NCBI GenBank assembly: GCA_003555185.1
Contig: PWFZ01000360.1
Span: forward strand, 1 to 5,205
Origin: Balneolaceae bacterium
GTDB taxonomy: Bacteria > Bacteroidota > Rhodothermia > Balneolales > Balneolaceae
Direction: 5' to 3'
Length of the DNA: 5,205 nucleotides
How positions within the stretch are numbered: position 1 is the first letter of the stretch; each line of letters begins with the position of its first letter. The translations under genes were made by a program, and so were the position numbers. The notes beneath the pieces are model-generated. The model was given only the letters and a program-made list of their open reading frames with translations. It was not told where the DNA came from and did no database searches. This document shows positions 1 to 5,205 of this stretch, one piece after another.

Positions 1-1
1 C

Positions 2-694
2 GCGTATGTATCGAGCCACGATTTACAGGAACCTCTCCGTAAAATTCAAACCTTCGCCAGCAGAATACACGAAAAAGAGGCCGATAATTTATCTGATAAT
101 GGCAAAAAATATTTCACCATGATGCAGGAGTCTGCAAACAGAATGCAGGGGCTAGTTCAGGATCTGCTTAATTTTTCTCGTTTAACAACGGCTGAAAGAG
201 AATTCGAAACCGTTAATCTTAAACCGATAATTGAGGACGTAAAAGACAGCTTTAAAGAAGCTCTTGAAGAAAATAATGGCCGAATTGAAGTAACAAAAGA
301 TTGCGAGACAAACGTTATCGTATTTCAGTTTCGCCAGCTTATACAGAATCTCATCAGCAATGCACTAAAGTTCTCACACCCCGACCGAACACCCGAAGTT
401 ATTATTAGTTGTGAAGTAAAAAAAGGGAGTGAATTAGAACCCGAAAATTTATTACCCCTAAAAGAGTATTGCCATATCACTGTAGCTGACAACGGTATTG
501 GATTTGAGGATGAGTTCAGCGAAAAGGTTTTTGAAGTATTTCAAAAACTCCACTCAAAAGAAGAATATCCGGGTACGGGTATTGGGTTGGCAACCGTTAA
601 GAAAATCGTAAATAACCACCACGGCATTATTCAGGCCAAAAGTAAACTGGACAAAGGAACCACATTTGAAATTTATATTCCTGCTCACAATTAA
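2..694 (+). CDS. Sensor histidine kinase, C-terminal part (5' end outside window)
   Basis: The reading frame is open from base 2, so the gene starts left of the window; the ATG at 119 lies inside the HisKA domain and is not the start. What remains is a near-complete transmitter module of 230 residues. The H-box 'SSHDLQEPLRKI' has its phospho-accepting His at bases 17-19. The N-box 'NLISNALKF' has its catalytic Asn at 359-361. The G1 box 'DNGIGFE' starts at 488, the F-box is 'VFEVFQKLHS', and the G2 box 'GTGIGLATVKKIV' starts at 572. The last strand is 'GTTFEIYIP'. All the ATP-binding and autophosphorylation motifs are therefore present, and the protein should be an active kinase. The H-box resembles that of phytochrome-type and multi-PAS kinases. 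No membrane segment is visible in this part. It is a close paralogue, almost end to end, of the transmitter of the kinase at 1910-4729. Its sensory domains cannot be judged. Its likely partner is the receiver at 884, by position only. Confidence 0.95.
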   Translation, partial: AYVSSHDLQEPLRKIQTFASRIHEKEADNLSDNGKKYFTMMQESANRMQGLVQDLLNFSRLTTAEREFETVNLKPIIEDVKDSFKEALEENNGRIEVTKDCETNVIVFQFRQLIQNLISNALKFSHPDRTPEVIISCEVKKGSELEPENLLPLKEYCHITVADNGIGFEDEFSEKVFEVFQKLHSKEEYPGTGIGLATVKKIVNNHHGIIQAKSKLDKGTTFEIYIPAHN

Positions 695-749
695 AGTGAG
701 TTTACGTAATGAATGATTTGGTAAGGATATAATCCCCGGGGCTACCACC

Positions 750-800
750 CCCAGCCCCTTCCGTCGCGAGCCGGACACGCTCTTACACAGGAGGGGAGGT
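750..800. repeat. GC-rich imperfect hairpin in the spacer after the first kinase
   Basis: A C-rich arm at 751-762 (CCAGCCCCTTCC) pairs with a G-rich arm at 790-799 (GGAGGGGAGG), with one bulged T and one internal mismatch or bulge near the base. The intervening 27 bases contain a smaller possible stem, GAGC at 768-771 with GCTC at 779-782. The element is much richer in GC than its surroundings, and the right arm runs into a T-rich stretch (800-809). It could act as a transcription terminator or attenuator between the kinase and the receiver. From memory, C-rich/G-rich hairpins of this style are dispersed between genes in Bacteroidota and Balneolota genomes, so a dispersed intergenic repeat is the other reading. 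The pairing is seen in the sequence; the function is inferred. Confidence 0.5.
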
Positions 801-883
801 TTCTTTATTCAAATTCTTATCTTAATCCAGACTCTTATTTTTATTAAGAATTCTTTCTCGAACTCAACAAGCAACAGGCTACC

Positions 884-1330
884 ATGGTAAAACTACCTCT
901 TAGAATAGTACTCACCGATGATGATAAAGGAGACAGGCTGCTCTTTAAAGAGATTATCAAGGAAATGCCTGAAAAAACTCTCGTTAAAACTTTGGATAAT
1001 GGGGTTCAGTTAATGGACTATCTCAACAATAACAACAAAGTGCTGCCAGACTTGCTTTTTCTTGACCTGAACATGCCCCAAAAAAGTGGTATGGAGTGTT
1101 TAAAGGAGATTCGGAGAAATGGAGAATATGATGATATGGCCATAGCTATCTATTCTACATCAAATTTCGATAAAGATATTGACCAAACCTTCGAAGAAGG
1201 AGCCAATATATATATTACCAAACCCAGTGATTTTGAAGAATTGAAAAAGGTATTAAACAAGGCAGTTTCTTTTTCACGTCAGGAAAAAGATTTTGGATTT
1301 AATAAAGAAAATTTTGTGCTAAAAATTTAG
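884..1330 (+). CDS. Single-domain response regulator (receiver), first copy
   Basis: This 148-residue protein is a REC (CheY-like) domain and little else. The acidic pocket is formed by Asp12/Asp13 in 'LTDDDKGD'. The phospho-acceptor is Asp61 in 'FLDLNMP', the switch Ser is Ser91 in 'IYSTS', and the conserved Lys is Lys113 in 'YITKPSDF'. All residues needed for phosphorylation are present. There is no DNA-binding, enzymatic or other output domain. The last 20 or so residues form a linker ending in 'ENFVLKI', a tail shared with the next gene. The set-up resembles Rcp1-type receivers that serve phytochrome-like kinases (family knowledge). It should be a soluble cytosolic phosphate acceptor acting by protein contact or as a relay step. 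The ATG at 884 gives the start expected for a REC domain. Only a weak AGG lies upstream, and no clear promoter was found. The 189-base gap after the kinase includes a hairpin, so co-transcription is uncertain. Confidence 0.94.
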   Translation: MVKLPLRIVLTDDDKGDRLLFKEIIKEMPEKTLVKTLDNGVQLMDYLNNNNKVLPDLLFLDLNMPQKSGMECLKEIRRNGEYDDMAIAIYSTSNFDKDIDQTFEEGANIYITKPSDFEELKKVLNKAVSFSRQEKDFGFNKENFVLKI

Positions 1331-1340
1331 TATATAGAGT

Positions 1341-1370
1341 GTATGCATACGGCAGATGATGGCTTTCTGC
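1341..1370. other. Short palindrome and weak stem-loop in the spacer between the two receivers
   Basis: The 97-base spacer holds a perfect 10-base palindrome, GTATGCATAC (1341-1350). A possible stem follows: GCAGA (1352-1356) with TCTGC (1366-1370), with a 9-base loop, followed by the bases TAAGTGTTTT. The stem is short and the T-run weak, so a terminator is possible but poorly supported. The palindrome could be a protein-binding site, but such short palindromes also occur by chance. The rest of the spacer shows nothing recognisable. Confidence 0.2.
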
Positions 1371-1427
1371 TAAGTGTTTTAAACCTGAGACTATTCAGGG
1401 CCCCCGAGAGATTAAAACAAATGTATC

Positions 1428-1871
1428 ATGAGCACCATTCTTAAAATCATCCTTGTTGATGATGATAAAGACGACTGCTTTCTTTTTAAGGAAGCTCTAG
1501 ATGAGCTATCACCACCTGTAGACCTCTCCATTGTACACGACGGTTCACAACTCATGAAGGATCTGAATGATTCATCAACTGAACTTCCCGATGCCATATT
1601 TTTGGATTTGAATATGCCCCGCAAAAATGGGTTCGAATGTTTAAAAGAAATAAAGGGGCACCAAACGTTAAAGCATCTTCCGGTAATTATATTTTCTACC
1701 AGTTTTGATACCCATATTGCCAACAGTCTTTATGAAAAAGGTGCTAACTATTATATGCGCAAGCCATCTGATTTTTCGAAGCTTAAACAATTAATTGACC
1801 GTGCGCTTTCTCATATATCTACTCCCCCTGTTTCACAGCCCACACAGGAAAACTTTGTACTCACCTTGTAA
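1428..1871 (+). CDS. Single-domain response regulator (receiver), second copy
   Basis: A 147-residue stand-alone REC domain, paralogous to the protein at 884-1330; by eye roughly half of the residues match, with almost no gaps. The acidic pair is Asp11/Asp12 in 'LVDDDKDD', and the phospho-acceptor is Asp60 in 'FLDLNMPRKNG'. The switch residue is Ser90 in 'IFSTSF', and the conserved Lys is Lys112 in 'YMRKPSDF'. No output domain follows; a proline- and glutamine-containing linker leads to the C-terminal tail 'ENFVLTL'. The start at 1428 places the first beta strand directly after the N-terminus, as usual; the ATG at 1421 is in another frame. A purine stretch (GAGAG, 1406-1410) lies upstream but is too far away to be a good Shine-Dalgarno site. 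Only 38 bases separate it from the kinase at 1910, so the two are probably one transcription unit, making that kinase its most likely phosphate donor (inference). Confidence 0.94.
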   Translation: MSTILKIILVDDDKDDCFLFKEALDELSPPVDLSIVHDGSQLMKDLNDSSTELPDAIFLDLNMPRKNGFECLKEIKGHQTLKHLPVIIFSTSFDTHIANSLYEKGANYYMRKPSDFSKLKQLIDRALSHISTPPVSQPTQENFVLTL

Positions 1872-1909
1872 CAAATTTGCCATAAATAAAGACTAAAAAG
1901 CTACGCGGA

Positions 1910-4729
1910 ATGAACATTGAAGATTATCACGAGTTATTCACGCAATCCTCGGCACTGAAAGTAGCTGTAGACACCGACTTCAACGTTTTAAATGTCTCAG
2001 ATGGTTTCTTACATATTACACAAAATGAAAGAGACAATATTGTAGGCAAGTATATTTTTGATGTGTTTCCTGAGATATCAAATGATATTGATGAGAACCT
2101 TGTCAATACCATGAGAGATTCATTCAATAAAGTTCTCTCCGAAAAAGCAACGTATACATCACCGGTAGTCAGATATCAAATACCTTCGCATACTACTGAA
2201 AACGGCAAAGAGGTTCGATATTGGAAAGTTATAAATACGCCCTTTCTTGATGATGATGAAAATGTAAAGTTCATCAGTCAGCGCTTTGTGGATGTGACAG
2301 ATAATCGAAAACTGTCTGAGCAGCTGGAAGTGGAGAAAAATAATCTGGATGAGTATAAAACCGCTGCTGAGTATATCGAAAATGCGCTAAAACAGGCCCC
2401 CGCTCCCATCTGTATTCTTCGCGGTCCGGAACATATATTTGAAATGGCTAACAAAGAGTTTTTACACATTGTGCCCGACAAGGATATAATCGGGAAGCCT
2501 GCACGTGAAGTCATGCCGGAACTGGAAGGCCAGGGATTTCTTGACATCCTGGATGAAGTTTATTCGACCGGAAAATCTTATGTGGGCAGTGAAATGCCCG
2601 CCACATTTAATGTAGGCAGAGATAAAGAAGTAGATGCCTATGTCGATTTTATTTACAAGGTATTGTATGACACTGATGGGGAAAAAAGCGGCATCTTCGT
2701 TTTGGCTATAGATGTAACCGATCAGGTCCTTGCCCGTAAAAAAGCGGAGGAAAGTGAATATCGCTATCGAGCGCTTATTGAGAATTCGCCCGTTGCAACG
2801 GCAATTTTTAAAGGTCCTGATATTATTATTGAATATGCGAATGATAAAATGCTTGATTATTGGAACAGAGATAAATCAGTATTTGGAAAATCAATACGTG
2901 AAACCCTGCCTGAGCTCGAAACTGAATCTTTTTTCGACTATTTCGATAACGTTTATAAAACAGGTGAAACTTATACCGGGGTTGAAGAGAAGGCAATTTT
3001 AGAAATAGATGGTGAGCCTAAAACGTTCTATATCAATCTTACTTTAAAAGCCCTTCGTGATAATGAAGGAAAAATTTATGGCATTCTTAAAGTGGCTGTA
3101 GATGTTACCGATCAGGTTCTTGACCGGAAAAAAGCAGAAGAGAGTGAATATCTGTATCGTACACTTATTGAAGAATCTCCTGTAGCTACGGCTCTTTTCA
3201 CGGGATCGGATATAGTCCTTAAATATGCAAATGATATGATGCTGGACTATTGGAATAAAGATAAATCAGCATTTGGAAAACCAATACGTGAGTTTTTGTC
3301 TGAACTAAATGGCCAACCTTTTTTTAAATATATAGAAAATGTTTATAAAACAGGTGATACATATAAGGGAGAGGAAGAAGAGGCATTATTAATGAGAGAC
3401 GGCAAGATAAATACCTTCTATTTCAACTTCACCTATAAAGCATTACGAGACAGCGAAGGAGAAATTTATGGTGTTCATAATATTGCCATTGACGTAACTG
3501 AACAGGTACTTGCAAAAAGAGCTTTGGAAAAGAACCGGGAGACGCTAAATCAGCTCTTAAATTCCATGCCCCAAAAAATTTCCCATACAGATGCTGAGGG
3601 TAATATTATCTTCTTCAATCAGCAGTGGGTAAAGGAAACCGGACTCACACGGGATGAGCTAAGAAAAAATGGGTGGAAAAAAGCGCTGCACCCCGATGAT
3701 ATCATGGCTGTAAAAGAGAACTGGATACAATCTGTTAAAACGGGCTCTGATTTTGAAGTAGAATGCAGGATATACCATAAGGATTTAGGATATCGATGGC
3801 ATTTGAACAGAGCCGTACCCGTAACGAATGACGAGGGTGACATTTTAATGTGGGTAGGCAGCAATACTGATATACACGAGCAAAAAAAACATGAGGAAAC
3901 CCTCGAAAAGGCCGTTAGAGAACGAACGAAAGAGTTAGAACAAGCATACAAAGATCTTCTGGTACGAAACGAAGAAAAAGAAAAGCAGAAAAAAGAGCTC
4001 GAAATTGCCAACAAAGAGTTGGAATCCTTCGCCTATATATCCAGCCATGACCTGCAGGAACCACTGAGAAAAATTCAAATATTTATTGGACGTATTATAG
4101 AGAAAGAGTCCCTTTCAAAACGAGGTGAATATTATTTCGATCGAATTCAGGACGGAGCATACAGAATGCGTGTTTTGATTGATGATTTACTCTATTTCTC
4201 CCGTGTAAATAATACTGAAAAAATCTTTCAGAAGATCGATCTTAACATCATTATCGAGGATGTAAAAAAAGATATGAAAGAAGAGATTAAAGAGATAAAT
4301 GCAACGGTTGAAATTGGAAAGATTTGCGAGGTAAATGTTATCACTTTTCAGTTTCGTCAGCTAATGAAAAACCTGTTTAGCAATGCGCTAAAATTCTCAA
4401 AGCCGGATGAATCTCCTTATATTTATATTAATGGCGTAATAAAACAAGGGAGTGACTTAGACGCAGAAATACTTGATCCCGAAAAGACGTATTGCCACAT
4501 CATTTTTAAAGATAACGGAATTGGCTTTGAAGCCGAATACAGTGAACGGATTTTTGAAGTGTTTCAACGGCTTCACTCTAAAGATGAATTTTCAGGAACA
4601 GGTATTGGTTTGGCCATCGTAAAAAAAATCGTCGACAACCATAATGGTTTTATTTTTGCCAGCGGTAAACCAAATGAATTTGCCAGATTTGATATCTACC
4701 TGCCGGTTGAACACCCCGAAAGCTCTTAA
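1910..4729 (+). CDS. Multi-PAS sensor histidine kinase (five PAS domains, HisKA, HATPase)
   Basis: A 939-residue kinase with no signal peptide or membrane segment, so it probably senses inside the cell. Predicted PAS domains lie at about residues 5-130, 158-270, 283-400, 413-530 and 545-656. The first four end in a 'DVT(D/E)' motif. The fifth, with 'GWKKALHPDD' and 'W.G...DI.E', is of the PAS_3 type. A charged coiled coil (about 660-705) links to HisKA with phospho-acceptor His713 in 'SSHDLQEPLRKI'. The HATPase domain follows: N-box 'NLFSNALKF' (catalytic Asn825), G1 'DNGIGFE' from Asp868, F-box 'IFEVFQRLHS', and G2 'GTGIGLAIVKKIV' from Gly896. Autophosphorylation should be intact. None of the PAS domains shows the LOV cysteine motif, and no GAF/PHY chromophore domain is present, so the signal is unknown; some PAS domains may serve only dimerisation or relay. 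No receiver or Hpt domain is fused. The probable targets are the receivers just upstream. The ATG at 1910 is the first in frame after the receiver's stop; its ribosome binding site is not obvious. Confidence 0.95.
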   Translation: MNIEDYHELFTQSSALKVAVDTDFNVLNVSDGFLHITQNERDNIVGKYIFDVFPEISNDIDENLVNTMRDSFNKVLSEKATYTSPVVRYQIPSHTTENGKEVRYWKVINTPFLDDDENVKFISQRFVDVTDNRKLSEQLEVEKNNLDEYKTAAEYIENALKQAPAPICILRGPEHIFEMANKEFLHIVPDKDIIGKPAREVMPELEGQGFLDILDEVYSTGKSYVGSEMPATFNVGRDKEVDAYVDFIYKVLYDTDGEKSGIFVLAIDVTDQVLARKKAEESEYRYRALIENSPVATAIFKGPDIIIEYANDKMLDYWNRDKSVFGKSIRETLPELETESFFDYFDNVYKTGETYTGVEEKAILEIDGEPKTFYINLTLKALRDNEGKIYGILKVAVDVTDQVLDRKKAEESEYLYRTLIEESPVATALFTGSDIVLKYANDMMLDYWNKDKSAFGKPIREFLSELNGQPFFKYIENVYKTGDTYKGEEEEALLMRDGKINTFYFNFTYKALRDSEGEIYGVHNIAIDVTEQVLAKRALEKNRETLNQLLNSMPQKISHTDAEGNIIFFNQQWVKETGLTRDELRKNGWKKALHPDDIMAVKENWIQSVKTGSDFEVECRIYHKDLGYRWHLNRAVPVTNDEGDILMWVGSNTDIHEQKKHEETLEKAVRERTKELEQAYKDLLVRNEEKEKQKKELEIANKELESFAYISSHDLQEPLRKIQIFIGRIIEKESLSKRGEYYFDRIQDGAYRMRVLIDDLLYFSRVNNTEKIFQKIDLNIIIEDVKKDMKEEIKEINATVEIGKICEVNVITFQFRQLMKNLFSNALKFSKPDESPYIYINGVIKQGSDLDAEILDPEKTYCHIIFKDNGIGFEAEYSERIFEVFQRLHSKDEFSGTGIGLAIVKKIVDNHNGFIFASGKPNEFARFDIYLPVEHPESS
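2756..3535 (+). repeat. Tandem PAS-domain repeat inside the large kinase (2 x 390 bases)
   Basis: The third and fourth PAS domains align without a gap at an offset of exactly 390 bases (130 residues): 2756-3145 against 3146-3535. By hand count about 79 of 122 aligned residues are identical, from 'EYRYRALIENSPVATA' against 'EYLYRTLIEESPVATA' to 'DVTDQVL' against 'DVTEQVL'. DNA identity is locally very high: around 2870-2900 and 3260-3290 only two of 31 bases differ. The second PAS domain has its closing 'DVTDQ' at Asp268, again 130 residues before the one at Asp398, but its body is more diverged. This points to stepwise internal duplication of a PAS-plus-linker unit, the last step being the most recent. 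Confidence 0.85.
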
Positions 4730-4786
4730 GCCAGGCCAAGTACCGCGGGCAGCCGTCCTCCCCTGGAGACCCCTCCCAAAGACGTC

Positions 4787-4806
4787 TTACCCAATGCCAC
4801 AGGCAC
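4787..4806 (+). repeat. Degenerate direct repeat with hairpin, copy A
   Basis: This 20-base block matches 16 of 20 bases of the block at 4887-4906, exactly 100 bases downstream. It contains a small stem, TGCC (4795-4798) with GGCA (4802-4805), with a 3-base loop. A short shared motif follows in both copies (CGGTATTTG at 4816-4824 here, CGATATTG in the other). It looks like a decayed member of a small hairpin-bearing intergenic repeat family; only the two copies in this window support that. Confidence 0.4.
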
Positions 4807-4866
4807 ACAGCCCTACGGTATTTGCCATCTTTCTGGTATACAGCTCTTCCCACAAACACATGAATT

Positions 4867-4878
4867 TTAACTAGTTAA
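4867..4878. repeat. 12-base perfect palindrome TTAACTAGTTAA
   Basis: The sequence TTAACTAGTTAA reads the same on both strands. It lies in the non-coding flank between the two copies of the degenerate direct repeat. It could be a binding site for a dimeric regulator, but no adjacent promoter or gene supports that, and AT-rich palindromes of this length can arise by chance. Confidence 0.25.
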
Positions 4879-4886
4879 TGGGTTCA

Positions 4887-4906
4887 TCACCCAGTGCCAG
4901 CGGCAC
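4887..4906 (+). repeat. Degenerate direct repeat with hairpin, copy B
   Basis: The better-preserved copy of the 20-base block also present at 4787-4806. It contains a perfect 5-base stem, GTGCC (4894-4898) with GGCAC (4902-4906), around the loop AGC, followed by CGATATTG. The stem differs from that of copy A at its outer base, where copy A has A opposite C, so the pairing core TGCC/GGCA is kept in both. Confidence 0.4.
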
Positions 4907-4922
4907 GACCGATATTGTAATC

Positions 4923-4939
4923 GCGAAGCACTGCTTCGC
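4923..4939. repeat. 17-base perfect inverted repeat GCGAAGCACTGCTTCGC
   Basis: GCGAAGCA (4923-4930) and TGCTTCGC (4932-4939) are exact reverse complements around a single central C. In RNA this would form a stem of about six or seven base pairs with a small loop. No T-run follows on either strand, so it is a poor candidate for an intrinsic terminator. It sits 16 bases after copy B of the direct repeat, and the two may belong to the same intergenic element. A dispersed repeat or a protein-binding palindrome are both possible. Confidence 0.5.
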
Positions 4940-5070
4940 AACAACAACGCTCGGATCTATTAATTAGTAAATAGCCTTCAAAAGCTGAAACCACTATCCA
5001 TAGAAGAAACGCCTTCGCATATATGAAGACGGAAAAAGGGCGCAAAGAAAAAAACTCCTCGCTCCGGTAT

Positions 5071-5163
5071 TTACTTCCAGGCTTTGTTATGATTTATATG
5101 CCGGCTCTCATCAGACAGCTTTTCTTTGATATTTTGGTGACTTGTCTTTTGGTAGCTCTGCAT
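5071..5163 (-). CDS. Doubtful short minus-strand reading frame, possibly a gene end
   Basis: On the minus strand an ATG at 5163-5161 opens a 30-residue frame ending with TAA at 5073-5071, and the frame stays open upstream to the window edge. The peptide is hydrophilic and rich in Lys, His, Ser and Asn ('MQSYQKTSHQNIKEKLSDE' then 'SRHINHNKAWK'). It has no domain I recognise. No ribosome binding site precedes the ATG. It could be a small protein, the C-terminal end of a gene converging from the right, a gene remnant, or chance. I list it because its composition looks more protein-like than the other frames in this flank. Confidence 0.2.
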   Translation of the reverse strand: MQSYQKTSHQNIKEKLSDESRHINHNKAWK

Positions 5164-5205
5164 TAACAAATGTATTCCACTATAGGAATTAATTGGCCTA
5201 AAGAA

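Larger units (their letters stand above)
4730..5205. other. Non-coding right flank, no convincing gene
   Basis: About 475 bases follow the stop codon of the kinase without a convincing gene. The first 200 bases or so are richer in GC than the rest and contain several short inverted repeats. One is the perfect palindrome AAGACGTCTT (4779-4788). Another is an imperfect stem, GTCCTCC with GGAGAC (4755-4770). None is followed by a T-run, so no standard terminator for the kinase is evident. The open frames that cross this stretch overlap the kinase end or have unconvincing amino-acid composition. The last 250 bases are AT-rich and show nothing recognisable apart from the doubtful minus-strand frame at 5071-5163. 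Confidence 0.6.

Noticed and set aside
554..778. Minus-strand frame of 74 codons overlapping the end of the first kinase
   Set aside because: It overlaps strongly supported kinase motifs on the other strand and the GC-rich hairpin; the translation has no recognisable domain.
1910..4729. LOV photoreceptor or phytochrome function for the large kinase
   Set aside because: No PAS domain shows the LOV 'NCRFLQ' cysteine motif and there are no GAF or PHY domains; only the transmitter resembles that of phytochrome kinases.
4650..4859. Minus-strand frame of 69 codons over the kinase end and the right flank
   Set aside because: It overlaps the end of the kinase and the inverted-repeat region, is rich in Trp, Arg and Gly as expected for translated repeat DNA, and has no domain or clear ribosome binding site.
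4644..4874. Plus-strand frame of 76 codons running past the kinase stop
   Set aside because: It starts inside the kinase in another frame and has a proline- and serine-rich, low-information translation. A programmed frameshift extending the kinase was considered, but the kinase ends normally after its last HATPase strand and no slippery site is seen at the junction.
4923..4939. Intrinsic terminator for the large kinase
   Set aside because: The inverted repeat is perfect but lies about 190 bases after the stop codon and has no T-run on either strand.
5167..5174. Minus-strand TACATTTG matching the Bacteroidota -7 promoter consensus TAnnTTTG
   Set aside because: No matching -33 TTTG element is found at the expected distance, and the implied transcript would start almost at the ATG of a doubtful frame.
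4730..5205. CRISPR array or attachment site in the right flank
   Set aside because: Only two degenerate repeat copies are present with no regular series, no cas, integrase or transposase gene and no tRNA end.

Overview
The window is about 5.2 kb of AT-rich bacterial DNA. It holds a two-component signalling cluster with all recognisable genes on the + strand, followed by about 475 bases with no convincing gene. The kinases have the 'SSHDLQEPLRKI' H-box of phytochrome-type HisKA kinases, and the small stand-alone receivers end in 'ENFVL'. Ribosome binding sites are weak and GC-rich hairpins lie between genes. Together these point to the Bacteroidota/Balneolota group (FCB superphylum). That is an inference from style; no taxonomic marker gene is present.

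Layout: (1) 2-694, the C-terminal 230 residues of a sensor histidine kinase whose sensory part lies off the left edge; (2) 695-883, a spacer with a GC-rich imperfect hairpin; (3) 884-1330, a single-domain response regulator; (4) a 97-base spacer; (5) 1428-1871, a second single-domain response regulator; (6) a 38-base spacer; (7) 1910-4729, a 939-residue soluble hybrid-free kinase with five predicted PAS domains, a coiled coil, HisKA and HATPase domains; (8) 4730-5205, a non-coding stretch with several short inverted repeats, a degenerate 20-base direct repeat at a spacing of exactly 100 bases, and at the far end a doubtful minus-strand reading frame.

The order is kinase-receiver-receiver-kinase. 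The catalytic cores of the two kinases are clear paralogues, and so are the two receivers. Neither receiver has an output domain and neither kinase has an attached receiver. The simplest model is that the cytosolic PAS kinase and the left-hand kinase autophosphorylate on their H-box histidines and pass phosphate to Asp61 and Asp60 of the two receivers. These would then act by protein-protein contact or feed a phosphorelay encoded elsewhere. Pairing and cross-talk are inferred from gene order only.

I see no phage, CRISPR, transposase, toxin-antitoxin, tRNA or rRNA sequence. The cluster is of a familiar type. The more unusual points are the 130-residue PAS repeat inside the large kinase, the duplicated kinase/receiver set, and the repeat-rich right flank. 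I found no convincing undescribed system.
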